Positions 24,807 through 33,136 of a stretch of DNA of 64,000 bases are shown piece by piece. A program made the translations under genes and the position numbers. Origin of the DNA: Janibacter sp. HTCC2649. GTDB lineage: Bacteria; Actinomycetota; Actinomycetes; Actinomycetales; Dermatophilaceae. How positions within the stretch are numbered: position 1 is the stretch's first letter; each line of letters begins with the position of its first letter. The stretch lies in assembly GCF_000152705.1 (NCBI RefSeq), contig NZ_CH672413.1, positions 1,084,205 through 1,148,204 on the forward strand, read 5' to 3'. A model generated the notes under the pieces. That model searched no databases. It was not told the origin of the DNA and saw nothing but the letters and a program-made list of their open reading frames with translations.

Positions 24807-24914
24807 CGTGCTTCCCCTCACGCCGCCGGATCGATGTCTGCAGCCTGCCTCTCCCGGTCACGATCAGCAATGGGGAGGCCTCCCCTCAGCAGTCGAGTGC
24901 GCACCGGACGAGTC

Positions 24915-24965
24915 GTTCACCTTCTGTTCACTTTCCTGCTATCTTTGGGTGAACAGAAGGTGAAC
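24915..24965. promoter_or_regulatory. Perfect palindrome reading as two facing PHO boxes
   Basis: The left arm 24915-24931, GTTCACCTTCTGTTCAC, is repeated as its exact reverse complement at 24949-24965, 17 bases apart. Each arm holds GTTCAC twice at 11-base spacing, which is the direct-repeat design of PhoP PHO boxes in Streptomyces and close to RegX3/PhoR sites in other actinobacteria. The spacer carries TATCTT (rightward) and GATAGC (leftward) as possible -10 elements. It lies between the divergent YbaB-like/ESX-like cluster and the 46-residue protein gene, so it may switch both on under phosphate limitation. The regulator assignment is inference. Confidence 0.7.
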
Positions 24966-25023
24966 GACCTGCCGGCTCGCCGTCGATGTCGTCACCACCG
25001 CAGGTCCTCACAAGGAGTCACCC

Positions 25024-25164
25024 ATGAAGAAGGTCGCCACGACCGCCACGGGTCCGGCCTGCCTGACGATGCGTTGGGTGCCGGTCACGAAGGACGGTCG
25101 CACGCAGATGGAGATGCGCTGGAGCGCACCCGCCAAGGTCAGCCGCGTCCCCCAGGTCGCCTGA
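25024..25164 (+). CDS. 46-residue basic protein
   Basis: Sequence begins MKKVATTATGPACLTMRWVP and ends APAKVSRVPQVA. Support for a real gene: an AAGGAG ribosome-binding site 8 bases before the ATG, a promoter-like palindrome upstream, and a strong terminator 18 bases after the stop. Two MRW motifs (residues 16-18 and 31-33) frame the centre VPVTKDGRTQMEMRW, which looks like a small beta hairpin. One Cys is present and there is no membrane helix or signal. Function unknown. Short proteins with a similar VPVTxxDGRxxMEMRW core are, as far as I recall, common in actinobacteria. Confidence 0.7.
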   Translation: MKKVATTATGPACLTMRWVPVTKDGRTQMEMRWSAPAKVSRVPQVA

Positions 25165-25181
25165 CCCACCACACCGCGTCG

Positions 25182-25215
25182 AACTGCCCCCGCCGAGATC
25201 TCGGCGGGGGCAGTT
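25182..25215 (+). terminator. Strong 34-base perfect palindrome terminator
   Basis: AACTGCCCCCGCCGAG (25182-25197), central AT, and CTCGGCGGGGGCAGTT (25200-25215) make a perfect 16-bp stem, followed by TCCGTCTC. It closes the transcript of the 46-residue protein. It can also act leftward, but no gene reads into it from the right. Confidence 0.85.
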
Positions 25216-25325
25216 CCGTCTCTGCCAGAACCTGTGGATGGCGACCAACGAACTCGCGTGCCAACTGGCACACTGGCTCACCTGGGGGGCCAGGGAGGGT
25301 CCCCGACGTCTGAGGGGATCGGGTT

Positions 25326-26996
25326 GTGAAGAGGGTTCTGGGGATTTTGCTTGCCTTCGTGGGGCCGGTGCTCGCCGCGGCAGGCATCGCGGGCGTGCTG
25401 CTGATCGGGAGTGACGACACCGTCGACTCCCCCGCCACGACCCTCAAGCTGGGTGACGCCAAGGCGGTCGTGTCGACGCCGAGCCTGCTCGCCTTCACGA
25501 ACACGACGATGCGACTGACCGCCGAGAGCTCGGACGGCACGGTGTTCCTCGGCCAGGCCCACCCGATCGATGCCAGGAGTTATCTCGCCACGTCCTCGAC
25601 CTATGCGGTGACGAAAGTGGACACGTCCGGCCTGAGCGGTGAAGTGGTCAAGGGCGACCCCAAGACCGCGCTCCCCGACCCGACGAAGCAGGGATTCTGG
25701 ACTGCCAGGGCCACTGGGACCGGCAAGCAGACCCTCATGCTCGAACTCGACGGCACGCCCACTGAGTTCGTCATCATGCCCGTAGGCAAGGGCGGCGACC
25801 TGACCGTGACCAGCGGGATCCAGGTCAAGAACGGTTTCACCCTCTCCCTTGCCGCCCTCGTCGTGGGCGTCCTCGCGCTCTTCGCGGGTCTGCTCCTGCG
25901 GCGCCGACGCAGAGCGGTGGCAGAGTCCGGCTCCGAGAACGGCCCAGTCGCGAAGGCGACTGCCGCTGCCGGGGATGAGGTCGACCGGGCCACTGAGGTC
26001 GACGCACCGGCCACACCGTCGGGCACGATGGGCCGGGTCTTCACGCTGGGCGTGATCAGCGCGCTGGTGCCCGCACTCGCGGGATGCGGCGTCGTACCCA
26101 CCAAGGTCGACGCGTGGAAGACCTCCGAACTCACCAAACCTGCAATGGCCAACCAGGCCGAGGCCCTCGCCGCCATGAAGGACCTCGATGCACGCAGCGC
26201 GACGTCACGCGCCGCGATCGCCACGTCGTACGACGCCAAGCAATGGTCCGCAGTGCGAGGGGGTCCCCTCCTTGCCACTGCCGTGCTCGGCACCCAGTTC
26301 GACCAACTCGTGAAGGACCACTCGGTCGCCAAGGTCTCCTTCACCGTCCACGACGCCTACCTGCCTGCGTTCAGCTCGTACCCGATGTTCGCCATGGTGT
26401 CGGGCACCGAGACGATCAACAGGGAAAAGCCGAACGAAGCGCTTCAGGTGATCACCCGCTCGTCGGTGACGTCACCGTGGGTACTCGTCGGAGCCACCAC
26501 AGCTCAGCTCAAAGGCCTGGCTGCGCCGGCTGCGTCGGGGACGCCGAGCACGCTCACGCCCGCTGACCTCAAACAGACGAAGGCGGCAGTCGACGGCCTC
26601 ACCTCGCAGATCAACACGGGTAAGGGCTCACCGGCTCTCCCCAAGGAGCTGGGCGAGTACTTCGCCGGGCTGCGCACACCCACGCAGGGGTCTGCCACTC
26701 TCAAGGCCGAGCCCTGGAACCCCACCAAGGATCTCGTGTCGCCCGACGGCTCGGTGCAGGCAGTCAAGACGACCACCGGCCAGCTCGTCGTCGTGAGTTA
26801 CAACCTCTTGGTCACCCAGACGGCGAAAGCGGGCTACGTCTTCCTCGACGACCCCAAGAATCAGTACCGCACGGTGACGGGCCAGACGGGCGACCTGGAG
26901 ACGGTGCTCAACCGGTACGCCCTGATCATCACCATGCAACTCGACAAGAACGGCAAACCCAGCGTCATCGGCGACAGCGCTTACTACGTGCGCTGA
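25326..26996 (+). CDS. Two-part protein: membrane-anchored N-half and lipoprotein-like C-half
   Basis: 556 residues from GTG 25326; no family recognised. N-half: signal/anchor helix (VLGILLAFVGPVLAAAGIAGVLLI, first 27 residues), an outside domain to about 175, a second helix (FTLSLAALVVGVLALFAGLLL) ending in RRRRR, and a polar cytoplasmic linker. At Met235 a second signal-like segment VFTLGVISALVPALAGC begins, with a lipobox (LAGC, Cys254), followed by a 300-residue exported-looking domain. The whole is one open frame without stop. It may be a fusion of a membrane protein and a lipoprotein, or a separate lipoprotein may also start at ATG 26028. The stop overlaps the convergent glycosyltransferase by 13 bases. 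Confidence 0.6.
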   Translation: MKRVLGILLAFVGPVLAAAGIAGVLLIGSDDTVDSPATTLKLGDAKAVVSTPSLLAFTNTTMRLTAESSDGTVFLGQAHPIDARSYLATSSTYAVTKVDTSGLSGEVVKGDPKTALPDPTKQGFWTARATGTGKQTLMLELDGTPTEFVIMPVGKGGDLTVTSGIQVKNGFTLSLAALVVGVLALFAGLLLRRRRRAVAESGSENGPVAKATAAAGDEVDRATEVDAPATPSGTMGRVFTLGVISALVPALAGCGVVPTKVDAWKTSELTKPAMANQAEALAAMKDLDARSATSRAAIATSYDAKQWSAVRGGPLLATAVLGTQFDQLVKDHSVAKVSFTVHDAYLPAFSSYPMFAMVSGTETINREKPNEALQVITRSSVTSPWVLVGATTAQLKGLAAPAASGTPSTLTPADLKQTKAAVDGLTSQINTGKGSPALPKELGEYFAGLRTPTQGSATLKAEPWNPTKDLVSPDGSVQAVKTTTGQLVVVSYNLLVTQTAKAGYVFLDDPKNQYRTVTGQTGDLETVLNRYALIITMQLDKNGKPSVIGDSAYYVR

Positions 26997-27835
26997 CCTG
27001 ACCAGATGCGGGCCAACGTGTTCAGGTCAGCGGCAACGTCCTCGCGGTAGGCGTTGTAGAACGGGTCGAAGGGTGTGCGCATGTGGTACGCCCTGATGGT
27101 CTGGGCCTGCACCGACACGAGCGTTCCGCTGGCCCGTGAGAAGAAGTCACGGTGGTCCACCATGCGCAGTCGCTCGTCCCAGCGCACGGCCTGGATCGAC
27201 GGCGTGCGCGCGAGATAGAGCTGAGGCGTCTTGGGCACGACCGGCAGGCCGTCGATGAGGGTCCCGAAGGGCACTTTGGGATCTGCCGCGCCGGCAAAGA
27301 GCGCGTCGGCGCCCGCAGCCACCGCACGCCAGCGTGGGAGATCAACCCGCGTGAGTGCCACGAGGTCGACGTCGTGGTGGTCATCGAGGAAGTTCAGCGC
27401 CGCGACGATGTCGCTCGCCGGCGTGAAGACGACGTCGTCGTCCGTCACGAAGACGTACTCCGTCTCGACCGCATCCAGGGCTGCGTTGCGACCGACAGAG
27501 ACCCCACTGTTGAACGGCATCGCGATGACGTCGATCCCGGGCCCGAGATCTTTCGCGGGCACACGTGAGTCGTCGGCGACGACGATCCGGCCGTCGAAGA
27601 CCGTGCGCACACTGGCGAGGCACCGACGAAGGACGTCCGGCCGTTCGAAGGTCTTGACGGTCATCGTCACCCGTCGAGCCACCTCGGCCCGCTCGTCGCT
27701 CGTCAGCCGTCCGAACTGCGCTCGGTCGACCTGGCGCACGAGTGCCACCTGAGAGCGTTCCGCGCCGCGATAGGCCAGCCGCAACGGCCCACCGAAGCGC
27801 CCCCGCATCACGCGCTTGACCTGCTGAGTGTCCAC
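26984..27835 (-). CDS. Glycosyltransferase, family 2-like
   Basis: 283 residues. VTMTVKTFERPDVLRRCLASV begins a GT-A fold, VVADDSRVP is the first nucleotide-binding strand, MPFNSGVSVGRNAALDAV follows, and EYVFVTDDDVVF holds the DDD metal-binding motif near residue 145. WDERLRMVDHRDFFSRA is the acceptor-side motif. The pattern resembles vertebrate-type GalNAc transferases (B4GALNT-like) as well as GT2. The start is uncertain: GTG 27835 is chosen because TAGGGT and an AAGGGACGGGG stretch lie just upstream; ATG 27871 would add 12 residues. It stands alone between the lipoprotein-like gene and pnp. Confidence 0.75.
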   Translation of the reverse strand: MDTQQVKRVMRGRFGGPLRLAYRGAERSQVALVRQVDRAQFGRLTSDERAEVARRVTMTVKTFERPDVLRRCLASVRTVFDGRIVVADDSRVPAKDLGPGIDVIAMPFNSGVSVGRNAALDAVETEYVFVTDDDVVFTPASDIVAALNFLDDHHDVDLVALTRVDLPRWRAVAAGADALFAGAADPKVPFGTLIDGLPVVPKTPQLYLARTPSIQAVRWDERLRMVDHRDFFSRASGTLVSVQAQTIRAYHMRTPFDPFYNAYREDVAADLNTLARIWSGQRT

Positions 27836-27891
27836 GAGCCCCGTCCCTTCGACCCTACCGACGCTCATCATGACGCACCCGGAAAGCCGAC

Positions 27892-27921
27892 GGGGCGGCA
27901 TACCAAAAGGTATGCCGCCCC
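27892..27921 (-). terminator. pnp terminator hairpin made of GTATGCC
   Basis: GGGGCGGCATACC (27892-27904), loop AAAA, and GGTATGCCGCCCC (27909-27921) form a perfect 13-bp stem 31 bases beyond the pnp stop. In the leftward transcript the stem is followed after several bases by a short T-rich stretch. It contains the over-represented 7-mer in both arms. Confidence 0.75.
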
Positions 27922-27952
27922 GTCGCCGTACGTGCGTACGTGCTGCTTCAGA

Positions 27953-30376
27953 TCACGCGTCGCCGAAGGCGTCGCCCGCGTCCGAGCGCTGGCCGCGACC
28001 GCGACCACCACGACGGCGGCTGCGCTGGCGGCGCTCGCCACCCTCACCATCAGTGTCGGACTCGCTCGACTCGGTGGTGTCGCCACCCTCGGTGTCGCCG
28101 TCCTTGACCGGAGCGTCGTCGGAGTCGTCGTCCTCGGGAGCGTCGTCCGAGGCCTGAGCCGCAGAGTCGTCGTCAGCGAGAACCGCACCGAGCGACAGCT
28201 TGCCGCGCGGGTCGATCTCCTTGAGCTCGACCTGGACCTTCTGGCCCACGGCGAGAACGTCCTCGACAGCGTCGATCCGCTTGCCACCGACGAGCTTGCG
28301 CACCTCGGAGATGTGCAGCAGACCATCCTTGCCGGGGAGCAGGGAGATGAACGCACCGAAGGTCGTCGTCTTGACGACGGTGCCCAGGAAGCGCTCACCG
28401 ATCTCGGGCATCTGCGGGTTCGCGATGGCGTTGATCGCTGCGCGAGCCGCTTCGGCCGAGGGACCGTCGGTGGCACCGATGTAGATGGTGCCGTCGTCCT
28501 CGATGGAGATCTGGGCGCCGGTCTCGTCCTGGATCTGGTTGATCATCTTGCCCTTCGGGCCGATGACCTCACCGATCTTGTCGACGGGGACCTGCACCGA
28601 GATGACGCGAGGAGCAAACGGGCTCATCTCGTCGGGGACGTCGATGGCCTCGTTCATGACATCGAGGATGTGCAGGCGAGCCTCGCGGGCCTGGGTCAGC
28701 GCGCTGCCAAGGACCTCGGCGGGGATGCCGTCGAGCTTGGTGTCGAGCTGGATGGCCGTGACGAACTCGCGCGTGCCAGCAACCTTGAAGTCCATGTCGC
28801 CGAACGCGTCCTCGGCGCCGAGGATGTCGGTGAGCGCGGCGTACTGCGTCACACCGTCGACCTCAGCGGAGACGAGGCCCATCGCGATGCCGGCCACCGG
28901 CGCGCGCAGCGGCACACCAGCGTTGAGCAGCGACAGGGTCGAGGCGCAGACCGAACCCATGGAGGTCGAGCCGTTGGAGCTGAGAGCCTCAGACACCTGA
29001 CGGATCGCGTAGGGGAACTCCTCGCGGGTCGGGAGGACGGGCATGAGCGCACGCTCGGCGAGCGCTCCGTGGCCGATCTCGCGACGCTTCGGCGAACCCA
29101 CGCGACCGGTCTCACCAGTCGAGTAGGGCGGGAAGTTGTAGTTGTGCATGTAGCGCTTGCGCGTCACCGGCGACAACGTGTCGAGCTGCTGCTCCATGCG
29201 GAGCATGTTGAGGGTCGTGACACCCATGATCTGGGTCTCGCCACGCTCGAAGATTGCCGAGCCGTGCACGCGCGGCAGGACCTCGACCTCGGCGCTGAGT
29301 GCGCGGATGTCGGCGAGGCCACGGCCGTCGATGCGGACCTTGTCCTTGAGGATGCGCTCACGGATGAGCTTCTTCTGCACGGACTTGTATGCCGCGGACA
29401 GTTCCTTCTCGCGGCCAGCAAAGGAACCGGACTCGCCGTCTGTGCCCGCAAGGGCGGCTTTCATGGAGTCCTTGATCTCGTCGAGACGATCCTCGCGCTC
29501 CTGCTTGCCCGCGATCTGCAACGCGGCAGCGGCGTCGGAACCGACCTTGGCCTCGACAGCGGCGTAGGCGTCGTCCTCGTAGTCGAGGAAGATCGGGAAC
29601 TCCTGGATCGGCTTGGCAGCCTTGGCAGCCAGGTCGGCCTGTGCCTCGCACAGGACCTTGATGAAGCCCTTGGCTGCCTCGAGGCCCTGGGCGACGACGT
29701 CCTCGGTGGGAGCAGTCTTGCCCTCGTTCTTGACGAGGTTCCAGGTCTGCTCGGTGGCCTCGGCCTCGACCATCATGATGGCAACATCGCTGCCGTCGTC
29801 AACAATTCGTCCTGCGACAACCATGTCGAAGGTCGAACGCTCGATGTCCGAGAACTGCGGGAAGGCGACCCACTGGTCGTTGATGAGCGAGACGCGCACG
29901 GCACCGATCGGGCCCGAGAACGGCAGGCCAGAGATCTGGGTGGACGCGGACGCCGCGTTGATGGCGAGGACGTCGTACTGCGCGTCCGGGTTGAGCGCGA
30001 GCACCGAGATGACGACCTGGACCTCGTTGCGCAGACCCTTCTTGAAGGTCGGGCGCAGCGGGCGGTCGATCAGACGGCAGGTGAGGATCGCCTCGGTGGA
30101 GGGGCGGCCCTCGCGGCGGAAGAACGAACCGGGGATCTTGCCCGCGGCATACATGCGCTCTTCGACGTCAACGGTCAGCGGGAAGAAGTCAAAGCCTTCA
30201 CGCGGGTGCTTTCCAGCGGTGGTGGTGGAGAGGAGCATCGTGTCCTCGTCCAGGTAGGCGCTGACTGCGCCTCCGGCCTGCTTGGCCAGGCGCCCGGTTT
30301 CGAACCGGACAGTGCGGGTGCCGAACGAGCCGTTGTCGATGGTGGCTTCGGCGAATGTGATCTCAGGACCCTCCAT
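27953..30376 (-). CDS. pnp: Polyribonucleotide nucleotidyltransferase
   Basis: 807 residues. PNPase degrades RNA 3' to 5' by phosphorolysis; the actinobacterial form (GpsI) also makes guanosine pentaphosphate. It contains two RNase PH domains ([14 protein letters not shown] and [18 protein letters not shown] are typical), a linker helical domain, a KH domain ([21 protein letters not shown] near 590) and an S1 domain ([30 protein letters not shown] near 665). The tail of about 100 residues is first strongly acidic and then Arg/Gly-rich ([11 protein letters not shown]). ATG 30376 with GGAGG 5 bases upstream sets the start; an open extension before it is spurious. It follows rpsO, the usual order. 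Confidence 0.98.
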   Translation of the reverse strand: MEGPEITFAEATIDNGSFGTRTVRFETGRLAKQAGGAVSAYLDEDTMLLSTTTAGKHPREGFDFFPLTVDVEERMYAAGKIPGSFFRREGRPSTEAILTCRLIDRPLRPTFKKGLRNEVQVVISVLALNPDAQYDVLAINAASASTQISGLPFSGPIGAVRVSLINDQWVAFPQFSDIERSTFDMVVAGRIVDDGSDVAIMMVEAEATEQTWNLVKNEGKTAPTEDVVAQGLEAAKGFIKVLCEAQADLAAKAAKPIQEFPIFLDYEDDAYAAVEAKVGSDAAAALQIAGKQEREDRLDEIKDSMKAALAGTDGESGSFAGREKELSAAYKSVQKKLIRERILKDKVRIDGRGLADIRALSAEVEVLPRVHGSAIFERGETQIMGVTTLNMLRMEQQLDTLSPVTRKRYMHNYNFPPYSTGETGRVGSPKRREIGHGALAERALMPVLPTREEFPYAIRQVSEALSSNGSTSMGSVCASTLSLLNAGVPLRAPVAGIAMGLVSAEVDGVTQYAALTDILGAEDAFGDMDFKVAGTREFVTAIQLDTKLDGIPAEVLGSALTQAREARLHILDVMNEAIDVPDEMSPFAPRVISVQVPVDKIGEVIGPKGKMINQIQDETGAQISIEDDGTIYIGATDGPSAEAARAAINAIANPQMPEIGERFLGTVVKTTTFGAFISLLPGKDGLLHISEVRKLVGGKRIDAVEDVLAVGQKVQVELKEIDPRGKLSLGAVLADDDSAAQASDDAPEDDDSDDAPVKDGDTEGGDTTESSESDTDGEGGERRQRSRRRGGRGRGQRSDAGDAFGDA

Positions 30377-30483
30377 TGGGTCCTCCTTTTCTGTCAGTTT
30401 CATCTGTCCACGTGCATCGTCGTTGTGCACGGGCGTGCTTCGTGTCGGTCAGTCCGGAGTGGATCTGGCCAACACATCCGAAA

Positions 30484-30512
30484 GAGCGGCCCTCCAAATA
30501 GGAGAGCCGCTC
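30484..30512 (-). terminator. Terminator/attenuator after rpsO
   Basis: In the leftward transcript GAGCGGCTCTCC pairs with GGAGGGCCGCTC around a short loop (arms 30501-30512 and 30484-30495, with one unpaired base), followed by TTT. It lies 17 bases after the rpsO stop and before pnp, so it may end part of the rpsO message or attenuate pnp. Confidence 0.75.
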
Positions 30513-30529
30513 CGACGGAAGTCGTGGGT

Positions 30530-30799
30530 TCAGCGTCGCAGGCCGAGGCGCTTGATCAGCGAGCGGTAACGCTCGATGTCAATGTCCTCCAGGTAGCGGA
30601 GGAGACGACGGCGCTTGCCGACGAGCAGCAGCAGGCCGCGACGGCTGTGGTGGTCGTGCTTGTGCTCACGGGAGTGCTCGGTGAGATCGAGGATGCGCTG
30701 GGTGAGGAGCGCGATCTGGACCTCGGGCGAACCGGTGTCGCCCTCGACCGTGGCGTACTCGGACATGATCTTCTGCTTGACGTCTGCTTCCAAAGGCAT
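30530..30799 (-). CDS. rpsO: 30S ribosomal protein S15
   Basis: 89 residues, the standard length. S15 binds 16S rRNA early in small-subunit assembly. The family signature [35 protein letters not shown] and the end [12 protein letters not shown] are intact. AAGGAG lies 10 bases before ATG 30799. It is located upstream of pnp as in most bacteria, separated by a terminator-like hairpin. Confidence 0.99.
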   Translation of the reverse strand: MPLEADVKQKIMSEYATVEGDTGSPEVQIALLTQRILDLTEHSREHKHDHHSRRGLLLLVGKRRRLLRYLEDIDIERYRSLIKRLGLRR

Positions 30800-30972
30800 G
30801 GGCGAGGAGACTCCTTCTGATGTGGTTGCGCGGCGCTTCCGGGCTGGTTCACCGGGGCACTCTTGATCCGCGGCCGATGTTCACGGCGAGACAAGATTAG
30901 CAGCGGGCTCCCCCCACCCCTAATCCGGAACTCCACCCGAGGCGGCCGCGCGGTCCACTACAGTCCGGCACC

Positions 30973-32427
30973 ATGCAGCAGACCGAGGTCGACGGCGTTC
31001 CCACCTTCTGGGAGCAGGGACCCGAACCGTTCAGTGCCACCTTGATCTTCTTCGCGGGAGATCGCCACGAGACGTTCCGCACCCGCGGCGTGGCCCACCT
31101 CGTCGAGCATCTCGTGATGTCGACCCTCCCTCGGGATCACCTCGACAAGAACGCCTCCGTGGACGTCGACGCCATGCGCTTCTACGCGACCGGTCCGCGT
31201 GACGAGGTGGTCGCCTTCCTTCACGGGGTATGCCGTGCGCTCACCTCCCTGCCCCTGGATCGCCTTGAGCGTGAGCTCAAGGTCCTGGCGGCCGAGGATG
31301 GTCGATCGTGCGAGCCCCACCTCGGTTGGGCCCTCGCTGTGCGCTCGGGACCCGTGGGCGCGGGACTGCTCGGCGAGCTCGACCGGGAGGGGCGCGTGCC
31401 GACCGCCGCGCATGCCCTCGAGTTCGCGCGCACCCACTGTGTGGCCGACAACGCCGTGCTGGTGCTGTCAGGCCCTGTGCCGGATGACGTGCACCTCGAC
31501 CTTCCGAAGGGCATGCGCGCCGTGGACACCGCGTGGCGCCCCTCGCCGTTCGAGGCCCCTGGCCTGATCGCCGGCCAGATCCCCGTCGTGGCCCTGTCCT
31601 ATCTGGTTCCCGCCACGACCGAGGCCCAGCTCGTCGAACACATCCTCGTGGGTCGCATCGAGGAGAAGGTGCGCCACGACCTCGGTCTGGCCTACGAGGT
31701 CTCGCTGGACGGATGCGTCGTCGACCACGAGGTCGGCCTCGTCAGCATCGCCACCGATGGGGCCGAGGAGGACAGCGACGAGATCGTCCACGCCGTGTGG
31801 TCAGAACTGGCCGATCTGGCTGTCAACGGCCCGACCGCGGAGGAACTGGCGCACGAGAAGGCGGGCTTCGCGGCATACCTCGACGACCCGCGCACCGTCA
31901 TGTCCGTCCTCGAGGGCTCCGCCCTGCGCTACTGGCGCTTCGGCGCCGTCCCGAGCCGCGAGGAGCTCCGGAGTCGCTATGAGGCGGTGACGGTCGAGCA
32001 GATCCGCGACTGGGCTCGCGCGGCGAAGGAGAGCGCAGTCATCGGCGTTCCCGAACTCCCCAAGAACCCGCTCCCTGCAATCGTGGACCGGTCTGAATGG
32101 GAGTTCCCCAGTCGTGAACCCATCGCCGGGCAGCGCTTCAAGCGCCGGCTCACTGCGGTCGTGCCCCCTCGGGATCTCGCCGTGCACGCAGGGGCCGAGG
32201 GCATCACGGTGACGGCCGCTGGGACGACGATCGGCGGTACGTGGGCCGACGTCGTCGGCGTCGGCCGCGCGGACGGGTTCCGGTTCCTCCACTTCGCCGA
32301 CGGTGCCAGCGGACCGTTGTGGGCCAAGCACGTCAAGGACGGAGACCGACTCCTCGCGCTCATCGATGAGCACACGACTGAGGTCGGGTGGGAGACGACG
32401 GTCGACGCTGCCCTGGACCTCGACTAG
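30973..32427 (+). CDS. M16-family peptidase-like protein
   Basis: 484 residues. The N-terminal M16 domain carries the inverted zinc motif HLVEH near residue 41 (GVAHLVEHLVM). A candidate distal Glu lies in LERELKVLAAED about 55 residues on, so an active metallopeptidase is possible. A second M16 fold follows (YLVPATTEAQLVEHILVGRIEEKVRHDLGLAYEV, near 210-250), as expected for a two-domain half. The last 110 residues (VPPRDLAVHAGAEGITVTAAG onward) are not M16 and look like a small beta-rich PH-like domain. TACAGT (30959-30964) lies 8 bases before the ATG. It diverges from rpsO-pnp, unlike the usual pepR that follows pnp on the same strand. Confidence 0.72.
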   Translation: MQQTEVDGVPTFWEQGPEPFSATLIFFAGDRHETFRTRGVAHLVEHLVMSTLPRDHLDKNASVDVDAMRFYATGPRDEVVAFLHGVCRALTSLPLDRLERELKVLAAEDGRSCEPHLGWALAVRSGPVGAGLLGELDREGRVPTAAHALEFARTHCVADNAVLVLSGPVPDDVHLDLPKGMRAVDTAWRPSPFEAPGLIAGQIPVVALSYLVPATTEAQLVEHILVGRIEEKVRHDLGLAYEVSLDGCVVDHEVGLVSIATDGAEEDSDEIVHAVWSELADLAVNGPTAEELAHEKAGFAAYLDDPRTVMSVLEGSALRYWRFGAVPSREELRSRYEAVTVEQIRDWARAAKESAVIGVPELPKNPLPAIVDRSEWEFPSREPIAGQRFKRRLTAVVPPRDLAVHAGAEGITVTAAGTTIGGTWADVVGVGRADGFRFLHFADGASGPLWAKHVKDGDRLLALIDEHTTEVGWETTVDAALDLD

Positions 32428-32445
32428 GTCCCTGCGCGCTCCGGC

Positions 32446-33027
32446 TCAGAGGGCGCCCGCGCGGACAGGGGCCCCGACGAGCGCCGGGACGATGACGGCA
32501 AGTGCCTCATCGATGTCGTCGGCACAGGCACGCGCAGCGGCCTTGCCCCTCTTGTAGGGGTCCGCGACGTCCCACGCGAGGCTGTCCGGCCGGGCGATGG
32601 CGAGCGCCCCGTCGAGTGCCTCGAGCCCGCCGCCCACGGTGTGACTGCGCTCCATCGCGTCGGCAAGTTGGTGCAGGCCGAAGACCTTGGCCACGTGCTC
32701 GGGCCAGCTCTCGGCGATCCGCAGACGCTGGGCGAACTCAACCGTGATGACGACGTCTGCCGCTTCGAGGATCGCCGCCGAGAGTGAACGGCTCACGTGC
32801 CCGTTGCCCTCTCCTCCGCGACTGACGAGCTCGGCAGCCATGGCGCGATCCATCCCCTTGCCGGGATGCCCCGGCACTCCCGCACTGGCGAACCGCAGGC
32901 CAGCCTCGGGTGGTCCGGCCTCCATGAGCGCGGCGCGGCGCTCTGCGTAGGGAGAACGCGAGATGTTGGCCGTGCACACGAAGAGCACACGCAACGGCTC
33001 CTCGACACGATGGGCTCTGGCTCTCAC
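32446..33027 (-). CDS. Low-molecular-weight protein tyrosine phosphatase
   Basis: 193 residues. The catalytic P-loop CTANISRSP near residue 20 (LFVCTANISRSPYAER) fits C-x5-R-S, and the general-acid loop DVADPYKRG lies near 150. Such phosphatases (Wzb/Ptp) dephosphorylate BY-kinases and so permit export of surface polysaccharide. The two BY-kinases in this window are plausible substrates. GTG 33027 is chosen over GTG 33030 because TAGCCT (33034-33039) lies 6 bases upstream, the leaderless spacing seen repeatedly here. It is divergent from module B. Confidence 0.85.
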   Translation of the reverse strand: MRARAHRVEEPLRVLFVCTANISRSPYAERRAALMEAGPPEAGLRFASAGVPGHPGKGMDRAMAAELVSRGGEGNGHVSRSLSAAILEAADVVITVEFAQRLRIAESWPEHVAKVFGLHQLADAMERSHTVGGGLEALDGALAIARPDSLAWDVADPYKRGKAAARACADDIDEALAVIVPALVGAPVRAGAL

Positions 33028-33136
33028 CACGTCAGGCTAACCGCGTCGACCGGCCGCGCCAGAGTGTTCGGCTGGATAGGGTTCGAGCAGGTCAGCGGGC
33101 TTCCGCGCGCCATGGTCACGAGGGAGGGCACCACCT

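Noticed and set aside
24915..24965. The GTTCAC palindrome as a LexA box or a transcription terminator
   Set aside because: LexA boxes here are short GAAC-N4-GTTC types; there is no GC-rich stem or T-run, and the internal 11-base direct repeats fit PHO boxes better.
27866..27871. ATG 27871/27868 as start of the glycosyltransferase
   Set aside because: Kept only as an alternative; a TAGGGT and purine-rich stretch lie downstream of these codons and fit GTG 27835 better.
30377..30529. A tRNA or small RNA in the rpsO-pnp gap
   Set aside because: No cloverleaf could be formed; only the terminator-like hairpin at 30484-30512 is supported.
27932..30820. A 962-codon plus-strand frame across pnp and rpsO
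   Set aside because: Spans two unmistakable minus-strand genes; composition is a mirror of their codons.
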